Source: Nisaea acidiphila
Lineage (GTDB): Bacteria > Pseudomonadota > Alphaproteobacteria > Thalassobaculales > Thalassobaculaceae
Length of the DNA: 64,000 nt
NCBI RefSeq assembly: GCF_024662015.1
Contig: NZ_CP102480.1
Location: forward strand, 2,080,501 to 2,144,500
Direction: 5' to 3'
The translations under genes and the position numbers were made by a program. Shown one piece after another: positions 31,526-41,743 of this stretch; the first letter of the stretch is position 1; every line of letters begins with the position of its first letter. The notes beneath the pieces were generated by a model. The model ran no database searches and was not told the origin of the DNA. It worked only from the letters and a program-made list of their open reading frames with translations.

Positions 31526-32707
31526 TCAGCTCTCGAGCGGCAGACGGTCGGTGTTGCCCAGCAGGTCGGCCGCTGTCTCGCCGCTACCCTCGGCCGTTCC
31601 GACCTCGATCTCCTCGATCCGTTCGCCCCGTCGGGTGATCTTGTTCGTCGAAGTGCGGATGTCGCGGATGTCCTTCTCCGCCTGATTGAAATGGGTCTCC
31701 AGCTTGCCGACCCGGTCGTCCAGCCGCCCGACATCCACCAGCATCGTGCGGACCTCCTTCTGGATGACATGCGCCTGCTCGCGCATCCGGGCGTCCTTCA
31801 GCACCGCGCGCACCGTGTTCAGGGTCGCCATCAGGGTGGTCGGAGAGACGATCCAGACCCGCTCCTTCCAGGACTGCTCGACCACATGCGGCAGGTTCGC
31901 ATGCAGCTCGGCATAGATCGCCTCGGACGGCAGGAACATCAGCGCGGACTCCGCCGTCTCGCCCGGCACGATGTAGCGCGACGCGATGTCCTTCACATGC
32001 TTCAGAATCGCCGCCGCCATCTGCTTGCGGGCCTGCTCGCGCTCGGTATCGGTCGAGGCGTTGGTGAGCGCGTGGTAGCTCTCCAGCGGGAACTTGGCGT
32101 CGATGGCGATCGAGCCTGGCGGGTTCGGCAGGTCGATCAGGCAGTCGACCCGCCGGTTCTCTCCGACCTGCGCCTGGAAGCGGTAGGCGTTGGGCGGCAG
32201 GATCGAGCTCACGAGATCGTTCAGCTGGATTTCCCCGAAGGCACCGCGCGCCTGCTTGTTGGAGAGGATGTCCTGCAGCCCGACAACCTGGGTCGACAGC
32301 TCGGTGATGTTCTTCTGCGCCGCGTCGATCACCGCGAGACGCTGCTGCAGCTCGGAAAGCGAGGTCTGTGCCTTGGTGCTGGATTTTTCCAGGCTCTCGC
32401 CGACCTTGCGAGTGACGTCGGCCAAGCGCTCGTCCAGCCGTTTGGCGACCTCGCGCTCCTGAACCTGCATCAGCTCGGCGATCTTCGCCTGGGCCGCCGC
32501 GTGATTTTCGGAGAGCTGGGTCACCCGGCCCGCAAGTTCGGCCTGCGCCGCCGCGGCGCGTTCCGCCTGTTCCGCCTGACGCCGCGCGGCCTCCTCCAGC
32601 GCCGCCGAGAGACGCGGGTCGGAGCCCCGCCCGCGCAGCAGCGCCACGACCGCGACCAAGACCGCCAGAACGGCGATCGCCGCCAGCGCGAGCGTCAGCC
32701 CATCCAT
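31526..32707 (-). CDS. rmuC: DNA recombination protein RmuC
   Basis: 393 residues. N-terminal TM (LTLALAAIAVLAVLVAVVALL), a long coiled coil to about residue 165 and the nuclease-like core with RFQAQVGENRRVDCLIDLP and IDAKFPLESY. RmuC limits recombination at inverted repeats and inversion events. Start at 32707 follows GGATACAGGC; an ATG at 32749 would add 14 polar residues. Divergent from def over 134 bp. Confidence 0.94.
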   Translation of the reverse strand: MDGLTLALAAIAVLAVLVAVVALLRGRGSDPRLSAALEEAARRQAEQAERAAAAQAELAGRVTQLSENHAAAQAKIAELMQVQEREVAKRLDERLADVTRKVGESLEKSSTKAQTSLSELQQRLAVIDAAQKNITELSTQVVGLQDILSNKQARGAFGEIQLNDLVSSILPPNAYRFQAQVGENRRVDCLIDLPNPPGSIAIDAKFPLESYHALTNASTDTEREQARKQMAAAILKHVKDIASRYIVPGETAESALMFLPSEAIYAELHANLPHVVEQSWKERVWIVSPTTLMATLNTVRAVLKDARMREQAHVIQKEVRTMLVDVGRLDDRVGKLETHFNQAEKDIRDIRTSTNKITRRGERIEEIEVGTAEGSGETAADLLGNTDRLPLES

Positions 32708-32841
32708 GCCTGTATCCACTTGTCCACCATGTCTCCGCGAATCACTCATTCTACCACGGGACGGTGCCGCCGCCGCGCTTGACCTCGGAAGACCGATCCC
32801 CTACGTCAAGGGCGGCTAGCAACAAATTCGACATATAGAGC

Positions 32842-33369
32842 ATGAGCACGCGCGACATCGTCTGGGCGCCGGACAAAGTGCTGAAGACCAAATGCACTCC
32901 GGTCGAAAACATCGACGACGAGATCCGGCAGATCCTCGACGACATGCTGGAGACCATGTACGACGCCCCCGGTATCGGGCTGGCGGCGCCGCAGGTCGGC
33001 CTGACCAAACGGCTGATCGTGATCGATGTCGCCGCCAAGGGCGAGGAACCGCAGCCGCTCAAGCTCGTCAATCCTGAGATCTCCTGGTCCTCCGACGAAC
33101 TCAGCACCTACGAGGAAGGGTGCCTCTCCCTGCCCGGCCACTATGCCGAGGTGACGCGCCCGGCGGAGGTGAAGGTCAGATATCTGGACGAGTCCGGCGA
33201 GGAGCGCGAGATCGCGGCGGACGGGCTGCTCGCCACCTGCCTGCAGCATGAGATCGATCATATCGACGGCATCCTTTTCATCGATCACCTCTCCGCCCTG
33301 AAGCGGAACATGATCCTGAGGAAGATGACCAAGGCGAAGAAACAGCGCGCCGAAGACAAAGCGGCCTAG
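32842..33369 (+). CDS. def: peptide deformylase
   Basis: 175 residues. All three motifs are present: [19 protein letters not shown] and the metal site QHEIDHIDG. Removes the formyl group from nascent chains. Followed by fmt after 10 bp and truA after 5 bp, the usual def-fmt-truA unit. Confidence 0.98.
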   Translation: MSTRDIVWAPDKVLKTKCTPVENIDDEIRQILDDMLETMYDAPGIGLAAPQVGLTKRLIVIDVAAKGEEPQPLKLVNPEISWSSDELSTYEEGCLSLPGHYAEVTRPAEVKVRYLDESGEEREIAADGLLATCLQHEIDHIDGILFIDHLSALKRNMILRKMTKAKKQRAEDKAA

Positions 33370-33379
33370 GAATCACTCC

Positions 33380-34345
33380 ATGTCCGGGTCCGCCCCGACC
33401 GCCCCCGCAAACAAACCGCTCCGTCTCGCCTTCATGGGCACGCCGGATTTCTCCGTGCCCGTGCTGGAGGCGCTGATCGGCGCCGGGCACGAGATCGCCG
33501 CCGTCTACAGCCAGCCGCCCCGCCCCGCCGGGCGCGGCAAGAAGGAGCGCAAGTCGCCGGTCCACGAGGCCGCCGAGCGCCACGGCATCCCGGTCTTCAC
33601 CCCGACCTCCCTGCGGAGCGAAGAGGAACAGGCGCGTTTTCGCACTCTCTCGCTCGATGCGGCGGTAGTGGTGGCCTACGGGCTGATCCTGCCGAAGGAG
33701 ATCCTGGAGGCGCCCCGGCTCGGCTGCGTCAACGTCCATGCCTCACTGCTGCCGCGTTGGCGCGGCGCGGCACCGATCCAGCGCGCGATCCTCGCCGGCG
33801 ACACGGAGACCGGCGTCACCATCATGGCGATGGACGAGGGCCTCGATACCGGCGACATGCTGCTTGCCGAGCGGATCGAGATCACGGACGAGACCACCGG
33901 CGAGAGCCTGCACGACGCGCTCTCCGATCTCGGCGCGAAACTGATCCTGCCGTCCCTTGCCGGATTGGCCGGCGGTTATCTCGAAGCGACGCCGCAGCCG
34001 GAAGACGGCGTCACCTACGCCGAGAAACTGACGCGGGAGACCGGCAGGCTCGACTGGTCGAAGAGCGCCGGGGAACTGGAGCGGACGATCCGCGCGCTGG
34101 CCCCCTGGCCCGGCGCCTGGTTCGAACTTGGCGGAGAACGTTTCAAGGTCTTCTCGGCGGAGGTGCTGAAGCTCGGCGCTCTCACCAACGATCCGGGCAC
34201 CGTGCTCGATGCAGAGTTGACCGTCTCCTGCGCCGAGGATGCTCTCCGCATCACCCGGCTGCAGCGGCCCGGCAAGGCGCCGATGGCGGCCGCCGACCTG
34301 CTGCGCGGCTATGACGGGCTCGCGCCCGGCACCAGGCTCGGCTGA
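33380..34345 (+). CDS. fmt: methionyl-tRNA formyltransferase
   Basis: 321 residues, standard length. [15 protein letters not shown] opens the formyltransferase domain; [14 protein letters not shown] and [19 protein letters not shown] contain the catalytic Asn and His. The C-terminal domain (after about 205) starts at [18 protein letters not shown]. Adds the formyl group to initiator Met-tRNA. Confidence 0.98.
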   Translation: MSGSAPTAPANKPLRLAFMGTPDFSVPVLEALIGAGHEIAAVYSQPPRPAGRGKKERKSPVHEAAERHGIPVFTPTSLRSEEEQARFRTLSLDAAVVVAYGLILPKEILEAPRLGCVNVHASLLPRWRGAAPIQRAILAGDTETGVTIMAMDEGLDTGDMLLAERIEITDETTGESLHDALSDLGAKLILPSLAGLAGGYLEATPQPEDGVTYAEKLTRETGRLDWSKSAGELERTIRALAPWPGAWFELGGERFKVFSAEVLKLGALTNDPGTVLDAELTVSCAEDALRITRLQRPGKAPMAAADLLRGYDGLAPGTRLG

Positions 34346-34350
34346 TCCCC

Positions 34351-35091
34351 ATGCCCCGTTTCCGCATAACGGTCGAATATGCCGGCGGGGACTTCGTCGG
34401 CTGGCAGCGCCAGGCCAACGGCCCCTCGATCCAGCAGAGCCTCGAGGAGGCGGTCGAGAAACTTTCCGGCGAACGCGTCGAGGTGGTCGGCGCTGGACGG
34501 ACGGATGCGGGCGTGCATGCCATGGCGCAGGTCGCCCATTTCGATCTCGAAAGCGACCGCTTCGACGCCAATACGGTGATGAAGGCGCTGAACTTCCACG
34601 TCAAACCGGACCCGATCGCGATCCGCCATGCCGAGGAGGCCGACGGCGACTTCCATGCCCGCTTCTCGGCGACGAAACGCAGCTACCTCTACCGTATCCT
34701 GAACCGCCGCGCCCCGGCCGCGCTCGATGCGGGGCGGGTCTGGCACGTGCCGCAGGTGCTCGATGCCGAGGCGATGCACGACGCGGCGCAGGCGCTCGTC
34801 GGGCATCACGATTTCACCACCTTCCGGGCCAAGCACTGCCAGGCGCAGTCGCCGGAAAAGACCCTCGACAGTCTCACCGTTTCCCGGGTCGGGGAGGAAA
34901 TCCATATCAACGCCCATGCCCGCTCCTTCCTGCACCACCAGATCCGTAACATCACCGGCACGCTGAAGCTGGTCGGCGAAGGCAAGTGGACGCGGAAGGA
35001 TGTCGAGGACGCCCTCGCCGCGAAGGACCGTGCGGCCGGCGGGCCCACAGCGCCGCCGGACGGGCTCTATCTGGTCTCGGTCGGCTACTGA
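34351..35091 (+). CDS. truA: tRNA pseudouridine(38-40) synthase
   Basis: 246 residues. Catalytic Asp in [14 protein letters not shown]; the RNA-binding YLYRILNR and [13 protein letters not shown] segments are present. Modifies U38-U40 of tRNAs. Ends 3 bp before the convergent membrane-protein gene; the junction contains a CTGAGC/GCTCAG inverted repeat that includes both stop codons. Confidence 0.98.
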   Translation: MPRFRITVEYAGGDFVGWQRQANGPSIQQSLEEAVEKLSGERVEVVGAGRTDAGVHAMAQVAHFDLESDRFDANTVMKALNFHVKPDPIAIRHAEEADGDFHARFSATKRSYLYRILNRRAPAALDAGRVWHVPQVLDAEAMHDAAQALVGHHDFTTFRAKHCQAQSPEKTLDSLTVSRVGEEIHINAHARSFLHHQIRNITGTLKLVGEGKWTRKDVEDALAAKDRAAGGPTAPPDGLYLVSVGY

Positions 35092-35094
35092 GCT

Positions 35095-35670
35095 TCAGCT
35101 CAGCGCGGCGATATTCTCCAGGATAAGGAAGGTCACCGTCGAGCAGAGCTCGTCGGCGAGGATGAAGCCCGCCGCCATCAGCGGCGAGACACCCAGAAGC
35201 CGGCGTGCCCAACGCCAGACGATGAAGAGCAGGCCGAGCCAGAGAATTACGGTGAGCGTGTCGAAGAAATCGGCGACCGCGCCCTCTCCCGAGCCGAACA
35301 CATAGAAGCAGCAGAAGATGTAGGCGAAAGGCACGGTGACCCAGTTGTACGGCACGAGGAAATCGAGGATCAGGTCGAGCTTGCCGATCTTCTCGGCGAT
35401 GAGGCAGGCAACCAGCGGAAAGACCAGCCAGTAGACCGCATAGCGCAGCCCGTAGCTGATCCAGTCGAAGAAATCGCCGGAAATCCAGGCCGCCGAACCG
35501 TTCGCGACGTCGGAGATAAGGATCGCCGGCAGCGCCAGCACGGCGGCAAAGAAGGAGCGGTAGAAGCCGGCCTCGCTGCGGTCGAACATGTCGATCGCGC
35601 CCGGCCGGCCGAGGGCGAGGCACCAGCAGCCGTAGAGCGCGCGGACGATCTCGGCCGTGCCCGGCAGCAT
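35095..35670 (-). CDS. multi-TM protein of unknown function in the dap operon
   Basis: 191 residues with about five TM segments (for example YRSFFAAVLALPAILI, YAVYWLVFPLVACLI, WVTVPFAYIFCCFYVFG, LTVILWLGLLFIVW). The arrangement is reminiscent of Yip1-type membrane proteins, but I cannot confirm it. ATG at 35670 lies 4 bp after the dapE stop, so it is the third gene of dapD-dapE. Role in lysine or peptidoglycan metabolism is not implied by the sequence itself. Confidence 0.7.
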   Translation of the reverse strand: MLPGTAEIVRALYGCWCLALGRPGAIDMFDRSEAGFYRSFFAAVLALPAILISDVANGSAAWISGDFFDWISYGLRYAVYWLVFPLVACLIAEKIGKLDLILDFLVPYNWVTVPFAYIFCCFYVFGSGEGAVADFFDTLTVILWLGLLFIVWRWARRLLGVSPLMAAGFILADELCSTVTFLILENIAALS

Positions 35671-35674
35671 CCGC

Positions 35675-36838
35675 CTACGCCTTGGCCGCGTCGAAGAATT
35701 TCCCGAGCGCCGCCTCATAAATCCCGGTCAGGGCCTCGATGTCCGAGACCGTCACATGCTCGTCGGTCTTGTGCATGGTCTGGCCGACGATGCCGAACTC
35801 GACCACCGGGCAGAACTTGCGGATGAAGCGGGCATCGGAGGTGCCGCCGGAGGTGCTGAGTTCGGGCTCCTTGCCTGTCACCTCTTTCACCGCCGCCGCG
35901 ACTGCGTCGCTGAGCGGGCCGGGCTCTGTCACGAAGGCGTTCGAAGTGCACTCGACCCGGAAGTCGTAGCGCCCGCCGACCGCATCGAACATCTCCCGAA
36001 ACTTCGCCTCGAGGCTCTCCGCCGTGTGCAGGTCGTTGAACCGCGCGTTGAAGGTCGCAGACGTCTTCGCCGGGATCACGTTGGTCGCCGGATTGCCGGT
36101 ATCGACCGTCACGATGGCGACCGTGGATGGCTGGAAATGTTCCGTGCCATCGTCCAGCACGCCCGCCGTCAGCGGCTCCAGCATCCTCACCAGCCGATGG
36201 ATCGGATTGTCGGCAAGATGCGGATAGGCGCTGTGGCCCTGGGTGCCGTGGACGGTGAGGTAACCGGTGAAGCTTCCGCGCCGGCCGATCTTCATCATCT
36301 GGCCAAGGAATTCCGGATTGGTCGGCTCGCCGACGATGCAGGCGTCGATCGTCTCGCCCTCGTCCGCCATCCAGTCCAGTACCTTGACGGTGCCGTTGAT
36401 CGCCGGGCCTTCCTCGTCGCCGGTGATCAGAAAGGAGATCGAGCCGCCGAAATCGGTGCCGCGAGCCTCCAGAAACCGCGCGGCCGCCGCCGCGAAGCAG
36501 GCGACGCCGGATTTCATGTCGGAACTGCCGCGCCCGTAGAGCCTGCCGTCCCGGATCTCTCCGGAGAAGGGCGGGGCGATCCAGTCATCCGCATTGCCCG
36601 GCGGGACCACATCGGTATGGCCGGCGAAACAGATGTTCGGCGCCGCGGTGCCGATCCGGGCGTAGAGGTTCTCAACGTCCGGCGTGCCCTCATCGGAGAA
36701 GGTGAGGCGCCGGCAAGCGAAGCCGAGCGCCGTCAGTTCCTTTTCCAGGAGGGCGAGCGCACCGCCTTCGACGGGGGTCACGCTCTCGCAGCGGACGAGG
36801 TCCTGGGTCAGCCGGACCGGATCGATCTGGTTGCCCAA
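35675..36838 (-). CDS. dapE: succinyl-diaminopimelate desuccinylase
   Basis: 387 residues, M20 family. Metal and catalytic motifs: [30 protein letters not shown] and [13 protein letters not shown]. Produces LL-diaminopimelate for lysine and cell wall. No ATG or GTG fits the N-terminus; TTG at 36838, 2 bp after the dapD stop and preceded by GCGGGAC, is the best start. The frame continues upstream antiparallel-free through dapD only as a shadow. Confidence 0.95.
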   Translation of the reverse strand: MGNQIDPVRLTQDLVRCESVTPVEGGALALLEKELTALGFACRRLTFSDEGTPDVENLYARIGTAAPNICFAGHTDVVPPGNADDWIAPPFSGEIRDGRLYGRGSSDMKSGVACFAAAAARFLEARGTDFGGSISFLITGDEEGPAINGTVKVLDWMADEGETIDACIVGEPTNPEFLGQMMKIGRRGSFTGYLTVHGTQGHSAYPHLADNPIHRLVRMLEPLTAGVLDDGTEHFQPSTVAIVTVDTGNPATNVIPAKTSATFNARFNDLHTAESLEAKFREMFDAVGGRYDFRVECTSNAFVTEPGPLSDAVAAAVKEVTGKEPELSTSGGTSDARFIRKFCPVVEFGIVGQTMHKTDEHVTVSDIEALTGIYEAALGKFFDAAKA

Positions 36839-36840
36839 GC

Positions 36841-37701
36841 TCAGTCCCGCAGCAGGTCGTTGATCGAGGTCTTGGAGCGGGTCTGCGCATCGACGCGCTT
36901 CACGATCACCGCGCAGGAGAGGCTCGGGCCCGGCGTGCCGTCCGGCAGCGGCTTGCCCGGCAGCGAGCCCGGCACCACGACGGAATAGGACGGAACCCGG
37001 CCGATGAAGATCTCGCCGGTGCTGCGGTCGACGATCTTGGTGGTGGCGGAGATGAAGACGCCCATGGAGAGCACCGAGCCCTCCTCGACGATCACGCCCT
37101 CGACCACCTCGGAACGGGCGCCGATGAAGCAATTGTCCTCGATGATGACCGGGGAGGCCTGCAGCGGCTCCAGCACGCCGCCGATGCCGACGCCGCCGGA
37201 GAGATGCACGTTCTTGCCGATCTGCGCGCAGGACCCGACCGTGGCCCAGGTATCGACCATGGAGCCCTCGTCCACATACGCACCGAGATTGACGAAGCTC
37301 GGCATCAGTACGACGCCCTTGGCGATGAAGGCGGAGCGGCGCACGACGCAGTTCGGCACGGCGCGGAATCCGGCCTCGCGGAACCGGTTGGCGCCCCAGC
37401 CGGCGAACTTGGACGGCACCTTGTCCCACCAGACCGACGGGCCGAGATCGGCGTCCACCGGACCGCCCGGGATGATATCCATGTCATTGAGGCGGAAGGA
37501 GAGCAGCACGGCCTTCTTCGCCCACTCGTTCACCTGCCATTTGTGATCGCCGAGCGGCTCGGCGGTCCGGATGGCGCCGTTGTCGAGACCGCTCAGCGCT
37601 TCCTCGACCGCCTCGCGGACCTCGCCCTTGGTGTCCAGACCGACATTGTCCCGGTCGTCCCAGGCCGCATTGATCACCGTTTCGAGTTGGCTCGCGCTCA
37701 T
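36841..37701 (-). CDS. dapD: tetrahydrodipicolinate N-succinyltransferase
   Basis: 286 residues. Left-handed beta-helix of hexapeptide repeats (for example [19 protein letters not shown] and [19 protein letters not shown]), with the N-terminal helical domain ahead of it. Catalyses the step before DapC/DapE. First gene of dapD-dapE-membrane protein. Confidence 0.97.
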   Translation of the reverse strand: MSASQLETVINAAWDDRDNVGLDTKGEVREAVEEALSGLDNGAIRTAEPLGDHKWQVNEWAKKAVLLSFRLNDMDIIPGGPVDADLGPSVWWDKVPSKFAGWGANRFREAGFRAVPNCVVRRSAFIAKGVVLMPSFVNLGAYVDEGSMVDTWATVGSCAQIGKNVHLSGGVGIGGVLEPLQASPVIIEDNCFIGARSEVVEGVIVEEGSVLSMGVFISATTKIVDRSTGEIFIGRVPSYSVVVPGSLPGKPLPDGTPGPSLSCAVIVKRVDAQTRSKTSINDLLRD

Positions 37702-37919
37702 TGCCTCATACCCCGTCGCACGCTTGAAAATCGACGCGCAACATGGGCAAGCGACGGAAGCCTGTCAATCTGTCTGGCGGTGCTTTTTTGGCATGAAGCC
37801 GCGGCTTCGGCGCCGGCAACAGGGCCGCTCGATCCTATCCGGACGGCATTGACCGCGAACGCTTTCCCCAGTAGCAATTCCACCATGATCGGTATCGAGA
37901 CAATCGTTGTCGTAGGAAG
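37702..37919. other. dapD upstream region, no gene seen
   Basis: 218 bp that should hold the dapD promoter (minus) and a promoter for the RNA at 37920 (plus). TTGACC at 37849-37854 with TAGCAA 17 bp later is a weak plus-strand candidate. GACAA-TCG-TTGTC at 37899-37911 is a short inverted repeat directly before the structured RNA. Confidence 0.35.
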
Positions 37920-37996
37920 GCGCGTGGGTAAGGCGGTTTAGCCGCCGGGCGAAAGCACCCATGCGCGGTAAGCAAGGCCCCATCCGGGGCCTTTTT
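37920..37996 (+). ncRNA. candidate structured RNA (three-way junction plus terminator) upstream of an MFS gene
   Basis: Closing stem of 10 bp (GCGCGTGGGT at 37920-37929 with ACCCATGCGC at 37957-37966, one G-U pair). Inside it are GGCGG/CCGCC (37932-37946) and a GC-GAAA-GC hairpin with a GNRA loop (37949-37956). Seven bases later comes the terminator at 37974-37996. The whole lies 40 bp before the MFS start, so it could be a cis-acting riboswitch/attenuator or an independent small RNA. It matches no family I recognise. Confidence 0.5.
37974..37996 (+). terminator. intrinsic terminator before the MFS gene
   Basis: AAGGCCCC pairs with GGGGCCTT (8 bp, loop ATCC) and is followed by a run of five T on the plus strand. 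The minus strand lacks a T-run, so it is plus-oriented. There is no protein gene upstream on this strand, so it ends either a small RNA or the leader of the MFS transcript. Confidence 0.8.
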
Positions 37997-38035
37997 CGTG
38001 TCCGCCATTTCCGCAACGAGACTTCGGAAAGTCAT

Positions 38036-39223
38036 ATGTCCCAGCCGCCCGACGGACCGCGCCTCTCAACACTTATCCTGCTCTCGGCGCTCTGCATCCT
38101 CCCCATCAACATCTTCCTTCCGTCCCTGACCGGAATGGCGGCGGAGTTCGATGTCGATTATGGCGTCATCGGTCTCTCGCTCGCCGGCTATGCCGGGGCC
38201 TCCGCAGTTCTCCAGATCGTCCTCGGACCGCTGTCCGACAGGTTCGGCCGCCGGCCGGTGATCCTCGGCGGCCTCGCGATCTTCCTGGTCGCGACACTGG
38301 GCTGCATCTTCGCGCCCAATATCTGGAGTTTTCTCGGCTTCCGCCTGCTCCAGGCCGTCATCGCGCCGACCTATGCGGTCGCCCTTGCCGTCATCCGCGA
38401 CACCACCGGCAAGGAAGAGGCGGCGAGCCGGATCGGCTATGTCGCCATGGCATGGGCCGTGGCGCCGATGCTCGGCCCGAGCCTCGGCGGCCTGCTCGAC
38501 GAGAATTTCGGATGGCGGGCCAGTTTCTGGTTCCTTGAGGCGTTCGCTCTCGCGATCTTCGCCCTCTGCTGGTCGGACCTGCGCGAGACCAATCTTTCCC
38601 CCTCCGCGTCTCTCTGCGCGCAGTTCCGCACATATCCCGACCTGCTTGCCGCGCGCCGGTTCTGGGCCTACGCGCTCTGTATGGCCTTCTCGGTGGGCGC
38701 CTTCTTCGCCTTTCTCGCCGGGGCACCTCTTGCGGCCGGTTATGCCTATGACCTGTCTCCGGCGGCACTCGGTCTCGCCATGGGATCCATCACCTGCGGC
38801 TTCATGTTCGGCAGCTTCCTCTCCGGGCGCTTCGCCGGCCGCTTCCGGCTGACCGAGATGATGCTTGCCGGCCGTACGCTCGCCTGCGCCGGGCTGCTGC
38901 TCGGGCTGGCTCTCTATGCCGCGGGAGCCGATCACGTCATGGCCCTGCTGGGGCCCTGCATGCTTGTCGGCGTCTCCAACGGGCTGACCATTCCGAGCGC
39001 AAACGCCGGCGCGATCTCCGTGCGCCCGCAACTCGCCGGAAGCGCGGCCGGGCTCGCCAGCGCGATCACCGTGGCGGGCGGCGCCGCAATGTCGTCGGTC
39101 GCGAGCGCCGTGCTGACGCCGGAGAACGCGCGCTATGCGCTGCTTCTCGTGATGCTGGGCTCGGCCGCGATTGCTTTTGCCACCGCGCTGATCGCGCACC
39201 TGCTGGAGCGGGAAAGGAGCTAG
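38036..39223 (+). CDS. MFS transporter, Bcr/CflA-like drug exporter
   Basis: 395 residues, twelve TM helices. The loop 2-3 motif is GPLSDRFGRRPVILGG and motif C-like glycine/proline residues appear in AVAPMLGPSLGGLL, both features of DHA1 drug exporters such as Bcr. GGAAAG ribosome site before ATG 38036. Probably an exporter; substrate not known. Preceded by the candidate RNA and terminator, which may control it. Its stop is 1 bp from the convergent nucleotidase stop. Confidence 0.92.
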   Translation: MSQPPDGPRLSTLILLSALCILPINIFLPSLTGMAAEFDVDYGVIGLSLAGYAGASAVLQIVLGPLSDRFGRRPVILGGLAIFLVATLGCIFAPNIWSFLGFRLLQAVIAPTYAVALAVIRDTTGKEEAASRIGYVAMAWAVAPMLGPSLGGLLDENFGWRASFWFLEAFALAIFALCWSDLRETNLSPSASLCAQFRTYPDLLAARRFWAYALCMAFSVGAFFAFLAGAPLAAGYAYDLSPAALGLAMGSITCGFMFGSFLSGRFAGRFRLTEMMLAGRTLACAGLLLGLALYAAGADHVMALLGPCMLVGVSNGLTIPSANAGAISVRPQLAGSAAGLASAITVAGGAAMSSVASAVLTPENARYALLLVMLGSAAIAFATALIAHLLERERS

Positions 39224-39224
39224 C

Positions 39225-39917
39225 TCACACCGGAAGCCTGTTCAGCCACTCGGTCAGGTCCTCCGCGACATGGTGGACATAGTCCTCCCCGGCACCTTCC
39301 GTCGCCCAGTCCAGGGTTCCGGAAAGCCAGACCGTGGTCATGCCGAGGGCGGCGGCGGGTTCGAGGTTGCGTGCCATGTCCTCGACCATGACGGCGCGCT
39401 TCGGATCGATGCGATGGCGGGAAATCAGCACATCGTAGGGATCCGGATTGGGTTTCGGCACGTAATCCGCCGCGACGATGTCGAACACGTCCTCGAAATG
39501 GTGGTCGACGCCGATCCGCCCCATGATCCGGCGGGCGTGCGGGACCGAGCCGTTCGTGTAGATGATCTTTCGTCCGGGCAACCGTCCGATAGCCTCCGCC
39601 AGCGCATGGTTTTGCTCGATGTCAGAGACGTCGATGTCATGCACGAAATGGAGATATTCCTCCCCGTCCACCCCGTGTTCGACCATCAGGCCCCGGAGCG
39701 TGGTGCCGTGGCGGCGGAACATGTCCTTCTGAAGGGCCCGGGCCGCGTCATGATCGAGCGAGAAGCGCTCCTGGACATAAACCGTGATCCGCTTCGAAAC
39801 CCTGGCGAAGAGGTTGCTCGCTGCGGGATAGAGCGTGTTGTCCAGATCGAAGATCCAGGTCTCGACATCGGCCGGGAGCAGCATTCTCTTGTCTTTTAGG
39901 AGATTGTTATCTTTCAT
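39225..39917 (-). CDS. pyrimidine 5'-nucleotidase, HAD family
   Basis: 230 residues. HAD motif I is FDLDNTLYP, motif II YTNG, and motif III/IV are in KPNPDPYDVL and AVMVEDMARNL. The short helical cap and DLDNTLYP place it with SDT1/YjjG-like pyrimidine nucleotidases, common next to dapD in Rhodospirillales. An ATG at 39884 is an alternative start. Confidence 0.9.
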   Translation of the reverse strand: MKDNNLLKDKRMLLPADVETWIFDLDNTLYPAASNLFARVSKRITVYVQERFSLDHDAARALQKDMFRRHGTTLRGLMVEHGVDGEEYLHFVHDIDVSDIEQNHALAEAIGRLPGRKIIYTNGSVPHARRIMGRIGVDHHFEDVFDIVAADYVPKPNPDPYDVLISRHRIDPKRAVMVEDMARNLEPAAALGMTTVWLSGTLDWATEGAGEDYVHHVAEDLTEWLNRLPV

Positions 39918-40003
39918 CGCCCTAAAGTGGCGCTTCCGGCCGGTGCGGGCAAGTTTTCACGGCAGCACCGGGCGGGAACGAGACCGGCTGGGGGAAACTG
40001 AAC

Positions 40004-41743
40004 GTGACGAGTCTTGAGAGCGGCGGCGGCGCGCTGCCGGGAGAGGAACTGGCCGAATTGGCGGAGAGCGATTCCGAAAGGCTCATGCGGCTGCTGGAAG
40101 ACGGAGCGCCGCTGTTCGATTATCCGGGCCCGGTTCTGCTTCTGGATCGGGACAAGAAGGTCGTGGGCGCAAACCCCGGCGCGATGTCGCTTGTGCATGG
40201 GATCATGTCCGGCACCGCACTTTCCCTGACCGCGCTGGTCAGCGCGACCCTTTCCAGCGGCGGACGCCCGCAAAATATGAAAATTCTCGACGAGGAAGCG
40301 GGCCGCACGACCGACATCACCGCCCTGCCGGTCGATGGCGGCAAACATGTCCTGCTGTTCGGCCGTGACATCTCGCTCGACCAGAACCTCCGCAACGCTC
40401 TGGTCGAATCCCGCCAGCGCTACAAGGACCTGGTGGAAATCTCCAGCGACTTCGCCTGGGAGACCGATGCCAGCGGAAAGTTCGTCTTCGTCTCGACCGC
40501 GGGCGCGCTCGGCTACGAGCCCGACGAGCTGGTCGGGCATGTCGCCGACGATTTCGTCGAGAAGCTGGACGGCATCACGATCGTCACGCCCTTCAACGCG
40601 CGGGAACCCTCGACCGGGATCGAATTCCGGTTCCGCCGCGCCGACGGCACGGTCGCCGAACTCGAAGCCTCCGCCGCGCCGCTCAGTTCCGAGGACGGCG
40701 AATGGCTCGGCGCCCGCGGGGTTTGCCGGGACGTAACCGAAGCCCGGCGCCGCGACGCCGCTCTCGCTAAAGCCCGGAACCGGGAACGGCTGATGGCCTA
40801 TATCGTCCGGACCATCCGCGACGAACTCGACCCGAAAGCGATGCTCGCATCGGCCGCCCGCGCCATTGCCCGCTCCCTCGCCTCCGACGGCTGCGTCATC
40901 TGCCGGCGCGATGCCCGGGGAAAACTGGCCGTTGCCGCCGAACTCGGCACTCCGCCGGCCGTGTTTCTCGCCAATGTTCTGGCGTCCGACGCAGAGGGAC
41001 AGGCTCCGACGACGGTCGACGATCCCGACGGGACGCATGTCCTGTCCTTCCCCACCGATTATCACCAGGCCGCCAACGGCGCCGTCATCCTCTGGCGGGA
41101 CGCGTCCGGCGGCGCCTGGAACGAGGACGATGCCGACCTGATGAAGGAGGTTTCCAACCAGATCGGCATTGCCATCGAACAGGTCGCCTCGCACGAAAAT
41201 CTGGAACTGCTCTCGACCACCGACCCGCTCACGAAACTGCTTAACCGGCGCACCTTCCAGGAACGGCTGGACGGAAAGTTGTCGAAAAAGGGCGCCGGCG
41301 GCGCGCTGGTCTATGTCGACCTCGATAACTTCAAGCTCGTGAACGACAATCTCGGCCACAAGATGGGCGACAAGGTGCTGCTCGATGTCGCCGCCATGCT
41401 GCACGGATGCGCCGGCAAGGACGACATGCCGGCCCGTCTCGGGGGCGACGAGTTCGTCGTCTGGTTCGACACCGCCGACCGCGACAAGGCGCGTGCGAAG
41501 GCCGAGCACCTGCTGGAAGCCGCCGGCAGTCTGGCGCAGTACGCCGTCGACGAGACACGCAAGGTCGGGATGTCGATCGGCATCGCCTGTATCGCACCGG
41601 GCGGAAACGCCTCATCGGAGAACGCGGAAAATCTCATCGCCCGCGCCGACGAAGCGATGTACGAGATCAAGCACGGGGGCAAGAACGCCTATACGTTTGC
41701 CCCCGACCCGGAAGTAAGCGGAGCCGGCAACGATGACGACTAA
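40004..41743 (+). CDS. PAS-GAF-GGDEF diguanylate cyclase
   Basis: 579 residues, no TM. A degenerate N-terminal PAS (about 35-125), a second PAS with YKDLVEISSDFAWETDASGKF (about 138-250), a GAF-like domain (about 270-400), then GGDEF. The active-site RLGGDEFVVW has an intact GGDEF (480-484), so cyclic di-GMP synthesis is likely. The inhibitory I-site position reads GKDD instead of RxxD, so product inhibition may be lost. GTG start after GGGGGAAA. Overlaps the DUF2336 gene by 11 bp. Confidence 0.93.
   Translation: MTSLESGGGALPGEELAELAESDSERLMRLLEDGAPLFDYPGPVLLLDRDKKVVGANPGAMSLVHGIMSGTALSLTALVSATLSSGGRPQNMKILDEEAGRTTDITALPVDGGKHVLLFGRDISLDQNLRNALVESRQRYKDLVEISSDFAWETDASGKFVFVSTAGALGYEPDELVGHVADDFVEKLDGITIVTPFNAREPSTGIEFRFRRADGTVAELEASAAPLSSEDGEWLGARGVCRDVTEARRRDAALAKARNRERLMAYIVRTIRDELDPKAMLASAARAIARSLASDGCVICRRDARGKLAVAAELGTPPAVFLANVLASDAEGQAPTTVDDPDGTHVLSFPTDYHQAANGAVILWRDASGGAWNEDDADLMKEVSNQIGIAIEQVASHENLELLSTTDPLTKLLNRRTFQERLDGKLSKKGAGGALVYVDLDNFKLVNDNLGHKMGDKVLLDVAAMLHGCAGKDDMPARLGGDEFVVWFDTADRDKARAKAEHLLEAAGSLAQYAVDETRKVGMSIGIACIAPGGNASSENAENLIARADEAMYEIKHGGKNAYTFAPDPEVSGAGNDDD

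Noticed and set aside
36839-37429. Upstream extension of the dapE frame through dapD
   Set aside because: It overlaps dapD on the same strand and shows shadow composition; homology begins at the TTG at 36838.
37920-37966. Possible tRNA or SRP RNA
   Set aside because: No tRNA T-loop or CCA and no SRP core sequence; only the generic three-way junction is supported.
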